Shown here: in pieces, positions 51,498 through 60,430 of the stretch
Position numbering within the stretch: the first letter of the stretch is position 1
How the letters are laid out: every line of letters begins with the position of its first letter
Assembly (NCBI GenBank): GCA_016708025.1
Contig: JADJGQ010000003.1
Span: forward strand, 186,001-250,000
From: a bacterium
GTDB lineage: Bacteria; Zixibacteria; MSB-5A5; GN15; FEB-12
Direction of reading: 5' to 3'
Length of the DNA stretch: 64,000 nt
The notes under the pieces: model-generated
Told to the model about the DNA's origin: nothing
Seen by the model: only the letters and a program-made list of their open reading frames with translations
Database searches by the model: none
Position numbers and translations under genes: made by a program

Positions 51498-51533
51498 ACG
51501 GGCGGTCGCCTTCACGACCGCCCGTTGCAGTTT
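51498..51533 (+). terminator. Terminator-like hairpin after the exporter operon
   Basis: ACGGGCGGTCG (51498-51508) pairs perfectly with CGACCGCCCGT (51515-51525); the T-tract is weak. Confidence 0.6.
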
Positions 51534-51579
51534 CATCATCTTCAGAGATATGAAATCGTCCAATAGAGCTGACAGGCCG

Positions 51580-52740
51580 CTACTCGATCACGCTCTTTCT
51601 GCGGAAAGCCCAATGGATATCCTCAACTCTTGGGTCGGTCAGGATGAGCTCTTGGTCAACCAAGTCTTTCTCTCCAATTCGCGCTTTGAAGAGACTTGTA
51701 CCGGAACGATAATAGACTGTATCTGAATCCACCCAAAGAATCTCACCGCGTGAAGTCATTTTGAATGATACTAGTTTTAGGGTAAGAGGATTGAGCAAGA
51801 AGTCCGAAGCGCCCTTCTCAGGTGGATAATCTGGCTGTGTTGTGTAGGAGTTGTTAGGGTTGGCATACCTGACTTGGCCCGCAATCCACCCGTTGATAGT
51901 CCAGACACTGTTGGCGTCTCCTGGTACCAGAACCGAGCTCCAAGTGTTGTCCAGTCGAGAGTAGATTAGGATTTCCGATTCCTCGCGGGTACCATTGGAT
52001 GCTGAGCGCAGTGCTAGAAAGGCAGGTTCGTGCGCAAAAAGAATCCATGCTCGCGAATCCTTGAAGCTGATAACACTGTCAGGAACCGGAAACGCCTTGA
52101 GGCAAATTCCGGAAGAGTCAATTGTCGGATGCAACGAGGGCTGCGTTACACTCAAAAAGGGAATACAGTCCTGATAAGAGTTGAAGTTTGTCAATCCGGC
52201 CAACCTGAGTTCACCATCCAACTGCTCCGTGCTTGGCGAAACATCAGAAGTCACTCGAGAGGGCGAAATGCGAACAATTGACCGCTCTCTATTATCATTT
52301 CGGCTCATCAAATCGAAGGCAATCTGCCCGAACACTTGCCCATTCGCATACTGCCGAATAGCCACAACGGACGCCTCATGTGACAGATCAATATTCGCAA
52401 CTTCAACCATGTCGGATAGAGAGATAACGCGGAGTCCACTGGGGTTTGAGAAAGCTTGCTCAATGAGCAAGCTGTTGACTTCGGGAAACACTCTTACTAA
52501 TGAAATCCACGCATCTTCAGTGCTCCAGATACTATCCAACGTACCAGAAGAGCTGATCGTAAACATCTGAACTGTAAAAAACTCGCTGTGCAATGATCCG
52601 GGGTTAGATTGAATCTGGCCAATAAAGGTCAGTGAGCTATCTGAAGCCATTGACTCAAAAGAAAGGAGCAGGACAATTCCCAATGCGACCGCAAGAAAGC
52701 TTGGTCGCAAAGTAGAAGGCACTGCAAATACAGAGTTCAT
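51580..52740 (-). CDS. Secreted protein of unknown function, propeller-like
   Basis: 386 residues from ATG 52740; ATG 52749 is too close to the GGGGGA ribosome-binding site. A signal peptide (LAVALGIVLLLSFESMA) is followed by a beta-rich chain with strand pairs such as LRVISLSDMVEVANIDL, GEILWVDSDTVYYRSG and AWILFAHEPAFLALR, in the style of the propeller proteins elsewhere in the window. No family or active site recognised. The composition looks more AT-rich than the flanking exporter and dehydrogenase genes. It stands alone on the minus strand. Confidence 0.6.
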   Translation of the reverse strand: MNSVFAVPSTLRPSFLAVALGIVLLLSFESMASDSSLTFIGQIQSNPGSLHSEFFTVQMFTISSSGTLDSIWSTEDAWISLVRVFPEVNSLLIEQAFSNPSGLRVISLSDMVEVANIDLSHEASVVAIRQYANGQVFGQIAFDLMSRNDNRERSIVRISPSRVTSDVSPSTEQLDGELRLAGLTNFNSYQDCIPFLSVTQPSLHPTIDSSGICLKAFPVPDSVISFKDSRAWILFAHEPAFLALRSASNGTREESEILIYSRLDNTWSSVLVPGDANSVWTINGWIAGQVRYANPNNSYTTQPDYPPEKGASDFLLNPLTLKLVSFKMTSRGEILWVDSDTVYYRSGTSLFKARIGEKDLVDQELILTDPRVEDIHWAFRRKSVIE

Positions 52741-52854
52741 GATTGTCATATCCCCCTATAACATTCTTTGTGACTTAAGGCTCAAATTCCCAACATTTAT
52801 TCAGTATAAGTGATTCGAAGATTGCATTCAAGCACAGAACGGATTAATCACCCC

Positions 52855-54027
52855 TCACTCCCCAAACCGATACAACTTCCCGTCAAATGACGTCACATAC
52901 AACTCTCCCTCGGCATCAACGCCAAACGACGATATCATCAGACTTGTTTTAGGAAGTTGCGTAACCGAGGCCGGTTGGCCCGGCGTATAATGCAGTGACC
53001 AGATGCGGCCGGAGACAAAATCAGCAAAAAGATATCTCCCAACCAACCCAGGGACTTTGGCGCCGCGATAGACATACCCCCCCGTCACCGACTGGCCATC
53101 GGCATGCGTATACTGAAAGATCGGTCGCACGAGGCCGGTGGTGTCACAGCCGGAGTCCGGCTTAAAGCAGTCATTCCCCTCCATGACGGACCATCCGTAA
53201 TTTTTCCCGCTCTCGATGATGTCGATCTCTTCAATCGCATTCTGGCCGACATCGGCGGCCCAGAGCCGTCCATTGGCCGGGTCAAAACTGAACCGCCAGG
53301 GATTGCGCAAACCGTACGCGAAAATCTCCGGGCGCGAGCTATCAGTCGCATTGGCGAACGGATTATCATCGGGGATGGCGTACTGATTGCCGTCTTCGGC
53401 AGAGTTGATATCGATACGGAGTATCTTGCCGAGCAGAGTTCGTCTGTTCTGTCCATTGTCGTGTGGATCACCGCCGGAGCCGCCATCGCCCGTCGCGATA
53501 TATAGATACCCATCCGGACCAAACTGCAAACATCCGCCGTTGTGATTGGAGTACGGCTGGTCAAAAGTCAGGATGGGAATCTCCGTCGCTTCATCAACAT
53601 TGTTTGAACTGGAAGGTGAGGCAGTGAACCGGCTCACGATCGTTCGCCGCGGACTGGATGCGGTGTAGTTGACATAGAAGAAACCATTTGTTTCGAAATC
53701 GGGATGAAACGCCAGCCCAAGCAGACCTTCCTCATTGCCGCCATCGTTGACCGGCACGCGAATATCCAAAAATGTATCGACGACTGCCGTCGCATTCGCG
53801 GAATCAAAAACCAGTATCAGCCCGGCCTGTTCTATCACAAACACTCTGCCGCTGTTATCCCCGGCATGACCGAACCAGAGCGGACGCTCAAAGGTCAGAT
53901 TCGGATAAGCAACCTCAAGCGAGCCGGTTTGCGGTGTGTCAGGCGGGCGAACCTGCTGGGTCTGGTCAGAACTGCATGCGGTGAATGGAATCACCGTCGC
54001 GGCCATAAGGATCAGTAGTCTGCGCAT
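52855..54027 (-). CDS. PQQ-type sugar dehydrogenase (GSDH family) lipoprotein
   Basis: 390 residues with a lipobox (IPFTAC). The glucose/sorbosone dehydrogenase propeller is clear: NEEGLLGLAFHPDFETNG, NHNGGCLQFGPDGYLYIATG, GKILRIDIN, AYGLRNPWRFSFDP, WAADVGQNAIEEI and ADFVSGRIW. Members oxidise sugars with PQQ or, for the Hedgehog-interacting-like group, may have no known substrate. The catalytic-type His lies in the SNHNGG motif. It is surface or periplasmic by its lipobox. Single-gene unit; no PQQ synthesis genes are nearby. Confidence 0.85.
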   Translation of the reverse strand: MRRLLILMAATVIPFTACSSDQTQQVRPPDTPQTGSLEVAYPNLTFERPLWFGHAGDNSGRVFVIEQAGLILVFDSANATAVVDTFLDIRVPVNDGGNEEGLLGLAFHPDFETNGFFYVNYTASSPRRTIVSRFTASPSSSNNVDEATEIPILTFDQPYSNHNGGCLQFGPDGYLYIATGDGGSGGDPHDNGQNRRTLLGKILRIDINSAEDGNQYAIPDDNPFANATDSSRPEIFAYGLRNPWRFSFDPANGRLWAADVGQNAIEEIDIIESGKNYGWSVMEGNDCFKPDSGCDTTGLVRPIFQYTHADGQSVTGGYVYRGAKVPGLVGRYLFADFVSGRIWSLHYTPGQPASVTQLPKTSLMISSFGVDAEGELYVTSFDGKLYRFGE

Positions 54028-54213
54028 ATATCCTCTACATTAATAAGAACCCATGTCTAGTGCTCTACGGTCCGATTGAAAATTATACTCATTCGGAAGG
54101 TATTTCTCTTGGGGAATTATTACCATCTATATGGTATCAATTCAACCTCTTTTCTGGCAATCGTTAGTGTCATGCAACAGGGAGCGATTTGTCCAAAAAA
54201 CCGCGAAAAAGAA

Positions 54214-54241
54214 TTGACCGGACATGAAAAGACGATATATT
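54214..54241 (+). promoter_or_regulatory. Sigma70-type promoter of the cytochrome operon
   Basis: TTGACC at 54214-54219, 16-bp spacer, TATATT at 54236-54241, 50 bp before the ATG at 54292. The rest of the 264-bp gap is AT-rich without further visible features. Confidence 0.5.
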
Positions 54242-54291
54242 TAGGCGAGTTTGTGAAAAAAATATCGTAGTCACGCCTTGGGAGACAAGCA

Positions 54292-55488
54292 ATGACTCGA
54301 AACTTCGCTCTCACATTGGTTCTCCTCTTCCTGTTCGCCGCCGTCGCCATGGCGCAACAGGATGCCTGCCTTGTCTGTCATGGACCGGGAATGGCAAAAG
54401 GAAAGGCCCAGGCGGTTGATCCGGCGGCACTAACCGGATCGATCCATGCCTCACTGACCTGCACGGATTGCCACGCGGTCGATCCAAAAGTCAACCATGC
54501 CGGCAATCGGGTCGTCTACTGCGCGAAGTGCCACGAGCAGGAGGCCGCGGGATTCAACAAGTCTCCCCACGTGGAAGGGCGGAAAGCGAATATAGAGAAG
54601 CTTCCGACCTGTATCACCTGCCACGGCGGCCATGCGATCCTTCCGCACAGCGATCCGAATTCGCGCACCAGTCATCTGAATTCGGTTAAGATCTGTATCC
54701 AGTGCCACGAAGATCAGCAGTTGACCGATCAACTTCAACAACTCCCCAAAGCGTCAGTGATCAAATCGTATGAAAATTCGGTGCATGGCCAGGCACTGAT
54801 GCAGCATGGTTCGGAGAAAGCGCCGGCTTGTATCGACTGTCACGGCAGTCACAGCACCCTTGCTTCGGACGATCCTGATTCGCCGGTATACAAAACTCAC
54901 ATTGCGGCCACCTGTGGCCGCTGCCATGGTGATATTCAGGCTGAATATGTGCAATCGGTCCATGGCACCGCGCTCGGTTCTGGCGTGACGGAATCCCCCA
55001 CCTGCACGAACTGTCATGGTGAACACAATATCAAGCCGCACCTGGATCCGGAGTCACGGGTCTTTGCAACCGCGATCTCCAAGACCTGCTCGGACTGTCA
55101 CGCGGCAGAGAAAGTCGTCGCCAAGTTCGGCCTGAAGGCCGACCGGATCGCGACTTTCAAAGAATCATTCCATGGAGTCGGGACAGAATTCGGCGATACC
55201 CGCGTCGCCAACTGCGCCTCCTGTCACGGGGTGCACAATATCTATCCGCAGGCAGATTCCCGCTCGATGATCAACGCGGCCAATATTGAGGCGACCTGTG
55301 GCAATTGTCATACCGATCTTCCGGCCAGCTTTGCCTCCGCGCAAGTCCATGAGTCGGCCGATGAAAAGGAGTCAGGCGGCGAATGGTATGTCCGCCAGTT
55401 TTATATCTGGTTCATCTCAATTCTGATATTGGCATTTATCGTTTACCGGGTCCTGGAATACAAACGTCGCATCAAACGGGTGGAGTAA
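54292..55488 (+). CDS. Membrane-anchored multiheme cytochrome c with 11 haem motifs
   Basis: 398 residues with a cleavable signal peptide (ends AMAQQ) and a C-terminal helix (YIWFISILILAFIVYRVLEY). Eleven CxxCH motifs are present: CLVCH, CTDCH, CAKCH, CITCH, CIQCH, CIDCH, CGRCH, CTNCH, CSDCH, CASCH and CGNCH. The layout, with repeated SVHG and HGEHNI segments, resembles NrfA/OTR-related periplasmic electron carriers. The C-terminal helix and operon suggest a subunit of a quinol-oxidising complex that passes electrons outward. First gene of a four-gene operon. Confidence 0.92.
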   Translation: MTRNFALTLVLLFLFAAVAMAQQDACLVCHGPGMAKGKAQAVDPAALTGSIHASLTCTDCHAVDPKVNHAGNRVVYCAKCHEQEAAGFNKSPHVEGRKANIEKLPTCITCHGGHAILPHSDPNSRTSHLNSVKICIQCHEDQQLTDQLQQLPKASVIKSYENSVHGQALMQHGSEKAPACIDCHGSHSTLASDDPDSPVYKTHIAATCGRCHGDIQAEYVQSVHGTALGSGVTESPTCTNCHGEHNIKPHLDPESRVFATAISKTCSDCHAAEKVVAKFGLKADRIATFKESFHGVGTEFGDTRVANCASCHGVHNIYPQADSRSMINAANIEATCGNCHTDLPASFASAQVHESADEKESGGEWYVRQFYIWFISILILAFIVYRVLEYKRRIKRVE

Positions 55489-55497
55489 GTAAACGAC

Positions 55498-56541
55498 ATG
55501 CGATTGCAAATCCTACTCATACTACTGTTCCTGGCTATCGGCAGCCAGGTTGCGGCGATGGAGCGCTGCCTCATCTGCCACGGAAAACCGGATTTTTCGC
55601 GCGTCGAAGAGACCGGCCGCAAGATAAGTCTGTTTGTCGACACGACGATCATCGGTCATTCAGCGCATTCCAGTCGGCTCTGCACCGATTGTCACGTTGA
55701 TATCACCACAATCCCCCATGCCAAGCGGCTCGAGCAGGTCAACTGCAGGCGCTGTCACTATTCCGGCAATCCGGTCGGAGCACCACAAGGCGAGCTCTAC
55801 GATCAGTATGCCCAGTCGGTGCATGGCCAGGAGGTGATGAAAGGGAATCCAAAGGCGCCGATCTGCCAGGATTGCCACGGCGCGCATGATGTTCAGAAGC
55901 ATGACTCCCCTGATTCGCGGATGGCGAAAAAGAACCGCCCGAAAAATTGCGGGAGCTGTCATATCGAGATCTACGCCACCTACCGGGAATCTGTTCATGG
56001 CGTCGCCCTGTTGCAGGACAGCGTCATGGATTCGCCCGATTGCGCCAATTGCCACGGTGAACACAATATCCGTCGTCCAAGCGACACCACCTCGCAGGTT
56101 TCCGCCTCCCATGTTTCGCAGACCTGCGGCGAGTGCCACGGCCCGATGGGCGTGGCCACCAAGTACGGCATTAAATCCGATCGGACCGCGACATTCGAGG
56201 ATTCCTTTCACGGCATCGCCCACCAGATGGAAAGCCGGACGGTCGCCAATTGTGCTTCCTGCCACAGTTTTCATGATATCCGACCGCAGGACGACCCGAA
56301 GTCCTCGATCAACGTGAACAATATCGTCAAGACGTGTGGTCAGACAGACTGTCACCCCGAGGCGACCGTACAATTCGCCAGCGGGAAGATCCATGTCGAT
56401 CCACATAACAAAGATTCCGGCCTGGTCTATTACATAACGAAGTTCTTTACCATTCTGACGGTCGCTACGCTGGCCGGGCTGTTTGTTTTTATCGTGCTCG
56501 ATCTCTTCCGACGGGCGCAGAAGTCGCGCGGTGGGAAATAA
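55498..56541 (+). CDS. Membrane-anchored multiheme cytochrome c with 8 CxxCH and one CxxxxCH motif
   Basis: 347 residues; signal peptide ends near SQVAAM, with a C-terminal helix (LAGLFVFIVLDLF). CxxCH motifs: CLICH, CTDCH, CRRCH, CQDCH, CGSCH, CANCH, CGECH and CASCH. The last site reads CGQTDCH, an expanded CxxxxCH haem motif. Segments such as YAQSVHG and CANCHGEHNI are shared with the preceding protein, so the two are paralogues. It starts 9 bp after that gene and precedes the cytochrome b gene by 3 bp. Confidence 0.92.
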   Translation: MRLQILLILLFLAIGSQVAAMERCLICHGKPDFSRVEETGRKISLFVDTTIIGHSAHSSRLCTDCHVDITTIPHAKRLEQVNCRRCHYSGNPVGAPQGELYDQYAQSVHGQEVMKGNPKAPICQDCHGAHDVQKHDSPDSRMAKKNRPKNCGSCHIEIYATYRESVHGVALLQDSVMDSPDCANCHGEHNIRRPSDTTSQVSASHVSQTCGECHGPMGVATKYGIKSDRTATFEDSFHGIAHQMESRTVANCASCHSFHDIRPQDDPKSSINVNNIVKTCGQTDCHPEATVQFASGKIHVDPHNKDSGLVYYITKFFTILTVATLAGLFVFIVLDLFRRAQKSRGGK

Positions 56542-56544
56542 TCT

Positions 56545-57495
56545 ATGGATGAACGTACCCAGAACGCTCAAGCCGAGCGTGAACAGATAATTCAGTCGTT
56601 GACCCGATCGATCCTCGATGCCGCCAAGCCGCATATCGACCCGGCCACGCCGCAGGCGGAGATCGACAAGCGCACTCGCGAGATCACCGAGCGTCTGCAG
56701 TTTGAATCCAGTGTCGCCTTAAGCGAACTGGTCACGCGGTTCAGCAAAACCACTCCGGTCGATGCCAAACCGACTGAAGAACGGACTTTCCTCCGCTTTG
56801 GACGGAATTTCCGCGCTCAGCATATGCTGATGTTCACGTCGATCATCCTGCTGATCCTGACCGGCATGCCGCTCAAATTCCCGGAATTCGGCATCTCCAA
56901 GTTTATGATCGTGACGGTTTTTGGGGGATTGCAGAATTCAACTCTTATTCACCGGATCGCGGCTGTCGGCCTGATCATTGTCGGCGCCTGGCATCTGGGA
57001 TATATCATTTTCTCGAGAATGGGTCGTCGCGATTTCTGGCTGATGATCCCACGACCGCAGGATGCCAAGGATGCGTTTCATACGGTTCTCTACTATATAG
57101 GGCGTAAGCCCTCCGGTCCCAAGTTCGGGCGTTTTTCTTTCATTGAGAAGTTCGACTACTGGGCGGTCTACTGGGGCATGGTCGTCATGATCGGTTCCGG
57201 GCTGATCCTTTGGTTCAAAGAGATGTTCAACAAGGGGTTGTTTGATATCGCCCGCGAGGCACACTCGGATGAAGGGTTGCTCGCCACCCTTGCGATCATC
57301 ATCTGGCATTTCTACAATGTGCACTTCAATCCGGAAGTTTTCCCGATGAGCTGGGTCTGGTGGACCGGGCGCTTGACCGAAAGTGAACTCAAGCACCACC
57401 ATCCGCTGGAATATGCGGAGATCGTGAATGCCGAACGCAAAGCGGTAGAACTTCGCGCCGAAAAACAATCCGCAAGCAGTGAGTCTGGATCATGA
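56545..57495 (+). CDS. Cytochrome b subunit (FdnI/b561-like) with N-terminal soluble extension
   Basis: 316 residues. A hydrophilic, helical N-terminus (about 90 residues) precedes four helices: HMLMFTSIILLILTGMPL, LIHRIAAVGLIIVGAWHLG, YWAVYWGMVVMIGSGLILW and LATLAIIIWHFYNVHF. Histidines in the first, second and fourth helices (QHMLMF, LIHRI, WHLG, WHFYNVH) are suited to bind two b haems, as in formate-dehydrogenase gamma subunits. It probably oxidises menaquinol and feeds the cytochromes encoded on either side. It overlaps the next gene by 4 bp (ATGA). Confidence 0.9.
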   Translation: MDERTQNAQAEREQIIQSLTRSILDAAKPHIDPATPQAEIDKRTREITERLQFESSVALSELVTRFSKTTPVDAKPTEERTFLRFGRNFRAQHMLMFTSIILLILTGMPLKFPEFGISKFMIVTVFGGLQNSTLIHRIAAVGLIIVGAWHLGYIIFSRMGRRDFWLMIPRPQDAKDAFHTVLYYIGRKPSGPKFGRFSFIEKFDYWAVYWGMVVMIGSGLILWFKEMFNKGLFDIAREAHSDEGLLATLAIIIWHFYNVHFNPEVFPMSWVWWTGRLTESELKHHHPLEYAEIVNAERKAVELRAEKQSASSESGS

Positions 57496-59057
57496 GAGAG
57501 TTCTTTCGCGACCTTGGTCGACTGCTGCAACGCCATGTTCGTATCCTGTCGCTGATCATCGGCGGTTTCATCGCCCTGATCCTGCTGGTCGGGATCGGCA
57601 CGCATTTCAAGATGAAGGATGCGGATTTCTGTACCAGTTGCCATTACATGGAGCCGTACTACCGCCACTGGGAGGCCTCATCGCATGCCGGTGTCACCTG
57701 TGTGGATTGTCACGACTATGGTGTCGGCGCACTCGCGCTCTCGACTGTCCGCTACTGGACCAATACCTATACGACCCGACCGAAATCAAATGTCCCGGAT
57801 GAAGCCTGTCTCCAGTGCCACGAGTCATCTTCGCTTTCGGCGCTGAAAGAGTATCGCAATGGGATCATGTTCGATCACCAGGCCCATCTGAGTAAGCCGC
57901 TCCGGGGTGAGGATCTTCGTTGCACTTCCTGCCACAATCAGATCGTGCAGTATGACGAAGAAGTTTCGCCCACCCATATGACGGTGAACGATAAAAGCTG
58001 TTTCGTCTGCCATTTCAAGGATGCCGGTCAGGGCGAGGCGATCACCGGCTGTGATGCCTGCCACGGCATGCCGACCACCACGGTCGAACATGGCGGATTC
58101 ACTTTTGATCATGCTCCGTATATCAAAGCCGGAGTTGATTGCAAGCAGTGTCACACGCAAATCGTCCAGGGGGATGGTTCGGTGCCCGAGGGCAAGTGCT
58201 ATGCCTGCCATGTTGAGCGCGATCGCACACAACATAGCCGCGAAGATCTCCACCGGATACATGTCACCACGAATGGTGTCGATTGCTTCCAGTGTCACTC
58301 CGATCTGAAACATGGCAATTTCCAGATGGTCAGTTCGCTGGAGATCCAGTGCGAGAATTGCCATGTCCGGATGCACAATGGACCAAAACAGCTATACATG
58401 GGAATCGGTGGGGCGGATACGACCGATATCCCCAGCCCTCACTTCCTTGCCCAGGTCTCCTGCGACGGCTGTCACACGCATTCGACACCCCAGGGCGAGC
58501 CGCTGGCTCACCAGGAGCGGAAAGAGGCACAGCGCGCCTCCTGCATCACCTGTCATGGCAAGGGACGCGAGCTGATGTTCGACAACTGGATTGACGGATC
58601 GAAGAAGCTGAACGCGGAACTTCCGGGCTACCTGACCTCACTGCGCTCATCCGCAATGTCGATTGCTGGAAAGAACGAAGCCGTCAAGACGGCTGTTGCC
58701 AATGCTGAGACGAATTTCAACCTGATCCGCGACGGCCACGCTTCGCACAATGTCTGGTACGCCCTGCATCTGGTCACCGCCAGCCGTGAACAGGTGCAAA
58801 GTGCGGTTAGATCGGTACGGTCAGGATTCACCGCGCCGGAGATACCCAACTCGGCCAAAAAAGAGAATAGCTGTATGACTTTCTGCCACGGAAAGTCGAT
58901 CCCGGAGACAGTACCCTATTCCGGGAAGTCGCTCCCGCATACGATGCATGTCACTGATCTTGAACTTGGTTGCCAGACGTGCCACTCGATCGATGAGCAT
59001 GGAAAGACAGTCATAGACAAGGAAGCATGTGTAGCCTGCCACGAGGGAGGCATGTAA
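57492..59057 (+). CDS. NapC/NirT-like multiheme cytochrome c with 14 CxxCH and one CxxxCH motif
   Basis: 521 residues with an uncleaved N-terminal anchor (ILSLIIGGFIALILLVGIG) and a NapC/NirT-type start (CTSCHYMEPYYRHWEASSHA). Fourteen CxxCH motifs run along the chain; a fifteenth site near the C-terminus reads CMTFCH (CxxxCH). A haem-poor helical segment of about 80 residues (near 370-450) separates the last three sites. Such proteins carry electrons from the quinol side across the periplasm. Last gene of the operon, followed by a strong terminator. Confidence 0.92.
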   Translation: MREFFRDLGRLLQRHVRILSLIIGGFIALILLVGIGTHFKMKDADFCTSCHYMEPYYRHWEASSHAGVTCVDCHDYGVGALALSTVRYWTNTYTTRPKSNVPDEACLQCHESSSLSALKEYRNGIMFDHQAHLSKPLRGEDLRCTSCHNQIVQYDEEVSPTHMTVNDKSCFVCHFKDAGQGEAITGCDACHGMPTTTVEHGGFTFDHAPYIKAGVDCKQCHTQIVQGDGSVPEGKCYACHVERDRTQHSREDLHRIHVTTNGVDCFQCHSDLKHGNFQMVSSLEIQCENCHVRMHNGPKQLYMGIGGADTTDIPSPHFLAQVSCDGCHTHSTPQGEPLAHQERKEAQRASCITCHGKGRELMFDNWIDGSKKLNAELPGYLTSLRSSAMSIAGKNEAVKTAVANAETNFNLIRDGHASHNVWYALHLVTASREQVQSAVRSVRSGFTAPEIPNSAKKENSCMTFCHGKSIPETVPYSGKSLPHTMHVTDLELGCQTCHSIDEHGKTVIDKEACVACHEGGM

Positions 59058-59087
59058 GAAGTTTGATTCACTGACAATTTGAGAATG

Positions 59088-59120
59088 GCGGCTGATCTTA
59101 CTGATCGGCCGCTTTTTTTT
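59088..59120 (+). terminator. Strong intrinsic terminator of the cytochrome operon
   Basis: GCGGCTGATC (59088-59097) pairs with GATCGGCCGC (59103-59112), followed by eight T residues. The stop codon of the convergent trmB gene lies in its loop. Confidence 0.85.
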
Positions 59121-59799
59121 GTGCGTGTACGAAGACGATCTCTTTCCCTTCCTGCCGCCACTTCTTCTCGAAGTGTGTGCGATCCGGATTGGGGATCAGA
59201 CCGGAATCGTAGCTGAATGGTGTTCCGAGATTGATCAGTGTTGGGACGTGCGTCAGATTTGCCGCGACCCATGCCGCATACGGCGCATGATCGGTCGCCA
59301 GGATCAGTTCACCCTGATCTTTCATCAGCGATGAGAGAAGGTTGAGGAATTCAACATGCAGCAATCTGTGGTGCGCGTGTCGTAGTTTTGGCCAGGGGTC
59401 GGGAAACAACACATAGATCCGCTCAAAGGTCGAGCTCTTAAAATAGCGTGGTACCGCCACACGCGCGTTGCCGCGGATCAGCCGGATATTGGTCAAGCCC
59501 ATACGCTCGGCACGCCGGATGATCCGACGATAGCGACCCAACGTCATTTCAATACCCACGAACCGCTTCTCCGGGTGCTGCTGTGCCAGCCAGAGAAGCA
59601 TTTCCCCGCGACCAGGGCCGATCTCGAGAATCTCTCCGGCAACCTCAACTGGCTCATCCGGATAGTGCGTGATTGGCTTGCGTGCTTCCCAATCTAGCGG
59701 AAACCGTTTTTCTCTGAACAACCGGCCCTTCCTTTCCAGCTCGAACAAAGCAAATCTACGTGAATTGTCAAGGCAATCCGCCGGCTGGCTGGTTATCAA
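59098..59799 (-). CDS. trmB: tRNA (guanine-N7-)-methyltransferase
   Basis: 233 residues. SAM-binding motif ILEIGPGRGEMLLWLA, then FVGIEMTLGRYRRIIRRAE, the TrmB signature YVLFPDPWPKLRHAHHRLL and TDHAPYAAWV. It methylates G46 of tRNAs at N7. Length and order are normal. The 3' end lies inside the cytochrome-operon terminator, so the two convergent units share that structure. Confidence 0.93.
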   Translation of the reverse strand: MITSQPADCLDNSRRFALFELERKGRLFREKRFPLDWEARKPITHYPDEPVEVAGEILEIGPGRGEMLLWLAQQHPEKRFVGIEMTLGRYRRIIRRAERMGLTNIRLIRGNARVAVPRYFKSSTFERIYVLFPDPWPKLRHAHHRLLHVEFLNLLSSLMKDQGELILATDHAPYAAWVAANLTHVPTLINLGTPFSYDSGLIPNPDRTHFEKKWRQEGKEIVFVHAQKKAADQ

Positions 59800-59878
59800 T
59801 AATCAGGTTCGGTCAGCACTCTGGAGAATACCTCCGCTCCGAAGGTCATGCGTTCAAGTTGTGTCACGTAAACTATAA

Positions 59879-60226
59879 CTACTTCAACACTTCACTGTAG
59901 GCCTCAGGACTGAATCCGACAATGAGGGTCTTCCCTTTTCGAACCAATGGAGCACGCGCCTTCCCTGTCGGCCCGAGGATCAGTTTGGACAGATCACCCC
60001 ATTCCGGCTTTTCTCGTTTGAGATACACCGTAACGATACTCTTTCCCCGGGTCGAGATCAGAATTTCAATCCCCACCAGCAGTTTCTTCGTTTCAGTCTC
60101 AGAGAATGATTGCTGCCTGGTGCTGGTCCGGGCGATGATATCAACTTTCTGTTTCGCAAGAAACTCCTGCGCTTTGTCGCATCTCTCTCAGCCGGGCCGA
60201 AAGTAGAGCCAGTCAATACTCTTCAT
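59879..60226 (-). CDS. ArsC-family selenoprotein with in-frame UGA (UxxC redox motif)
   Basis: Starting at ATG 60226 (GAGG upstream), twelve codons lead to TGA at 60190-60188. If read as selenocysteine the frame continues to a stop at 59879, giving 115 residues: WLYFRPG-U-ERCDKAQEFL, then SFSETETKKLLVG, VYLKREKPEWGDLSKLILG, PTGKARAPLVRKGKTLIVGF and SPEAYSEVLK. This is the ArsC/Spx thioredoxin-like fold; Sec replaces the first Cys of the CxxC-type motif (U-E-R-C). A SECIS-like hairpin lies directly downstream of the UGA. It matches the ArsC-family (seleno)protein group known to me. Ordinary gene calling would report only the last 65 codons. The substrate is unknown. Confidence 0.88.
60155..60171 (-). 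promoter_or_regulatory. SECIS-like hairpin for selenocysteine insertion
   Basis: On the minus strand, 16 nt after the UGA, CGCAGGAGTTTCTTGCG folds into a 7-bp stem (one G-U pair) with loop GUU. The first loop base is G, 24 nt after the UGA, as expected of bacterial SECIS elements. Confidence 0.7.
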
Positions 60227-60327
60227 ACTGTTACCTCGTCTCACATTCCATTTCCGGCAGTCAATATAAGTGAATCAATCCCACTTGGGAGCATATTGCC
60301 AGCATCTGGCTTTACTTCTCTGCGCTG

Positions 60328-60356
60328 TTGATATTTTGTGTAGCATCGGGTATACT
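60328..60356 (+). promoter_or_regulatory. Sigma70 promoter of the B12-dependent regulator gene
   Basis: TTGATA at 60328-60333, 17-bp spacer, TATACT at 60351-60356. Transcription would start near 60363. Confidence 0.6.
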
Positions 60357-60430
60357 TGATGTGGGTGATGACGCTCAAGATAAAAACAAACCAATCGTCG
60401 CACCAAAAAAGCAACTCGCTAATTATCCGT

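Noticed and set aside
54076..54270. 64-codon open frame in the leader of the cytochrome operon
   Set aside because: AT-rich, without ribosome-binding site or recognisable similarity, and overlapping the predicted promoter at 54214-54241.
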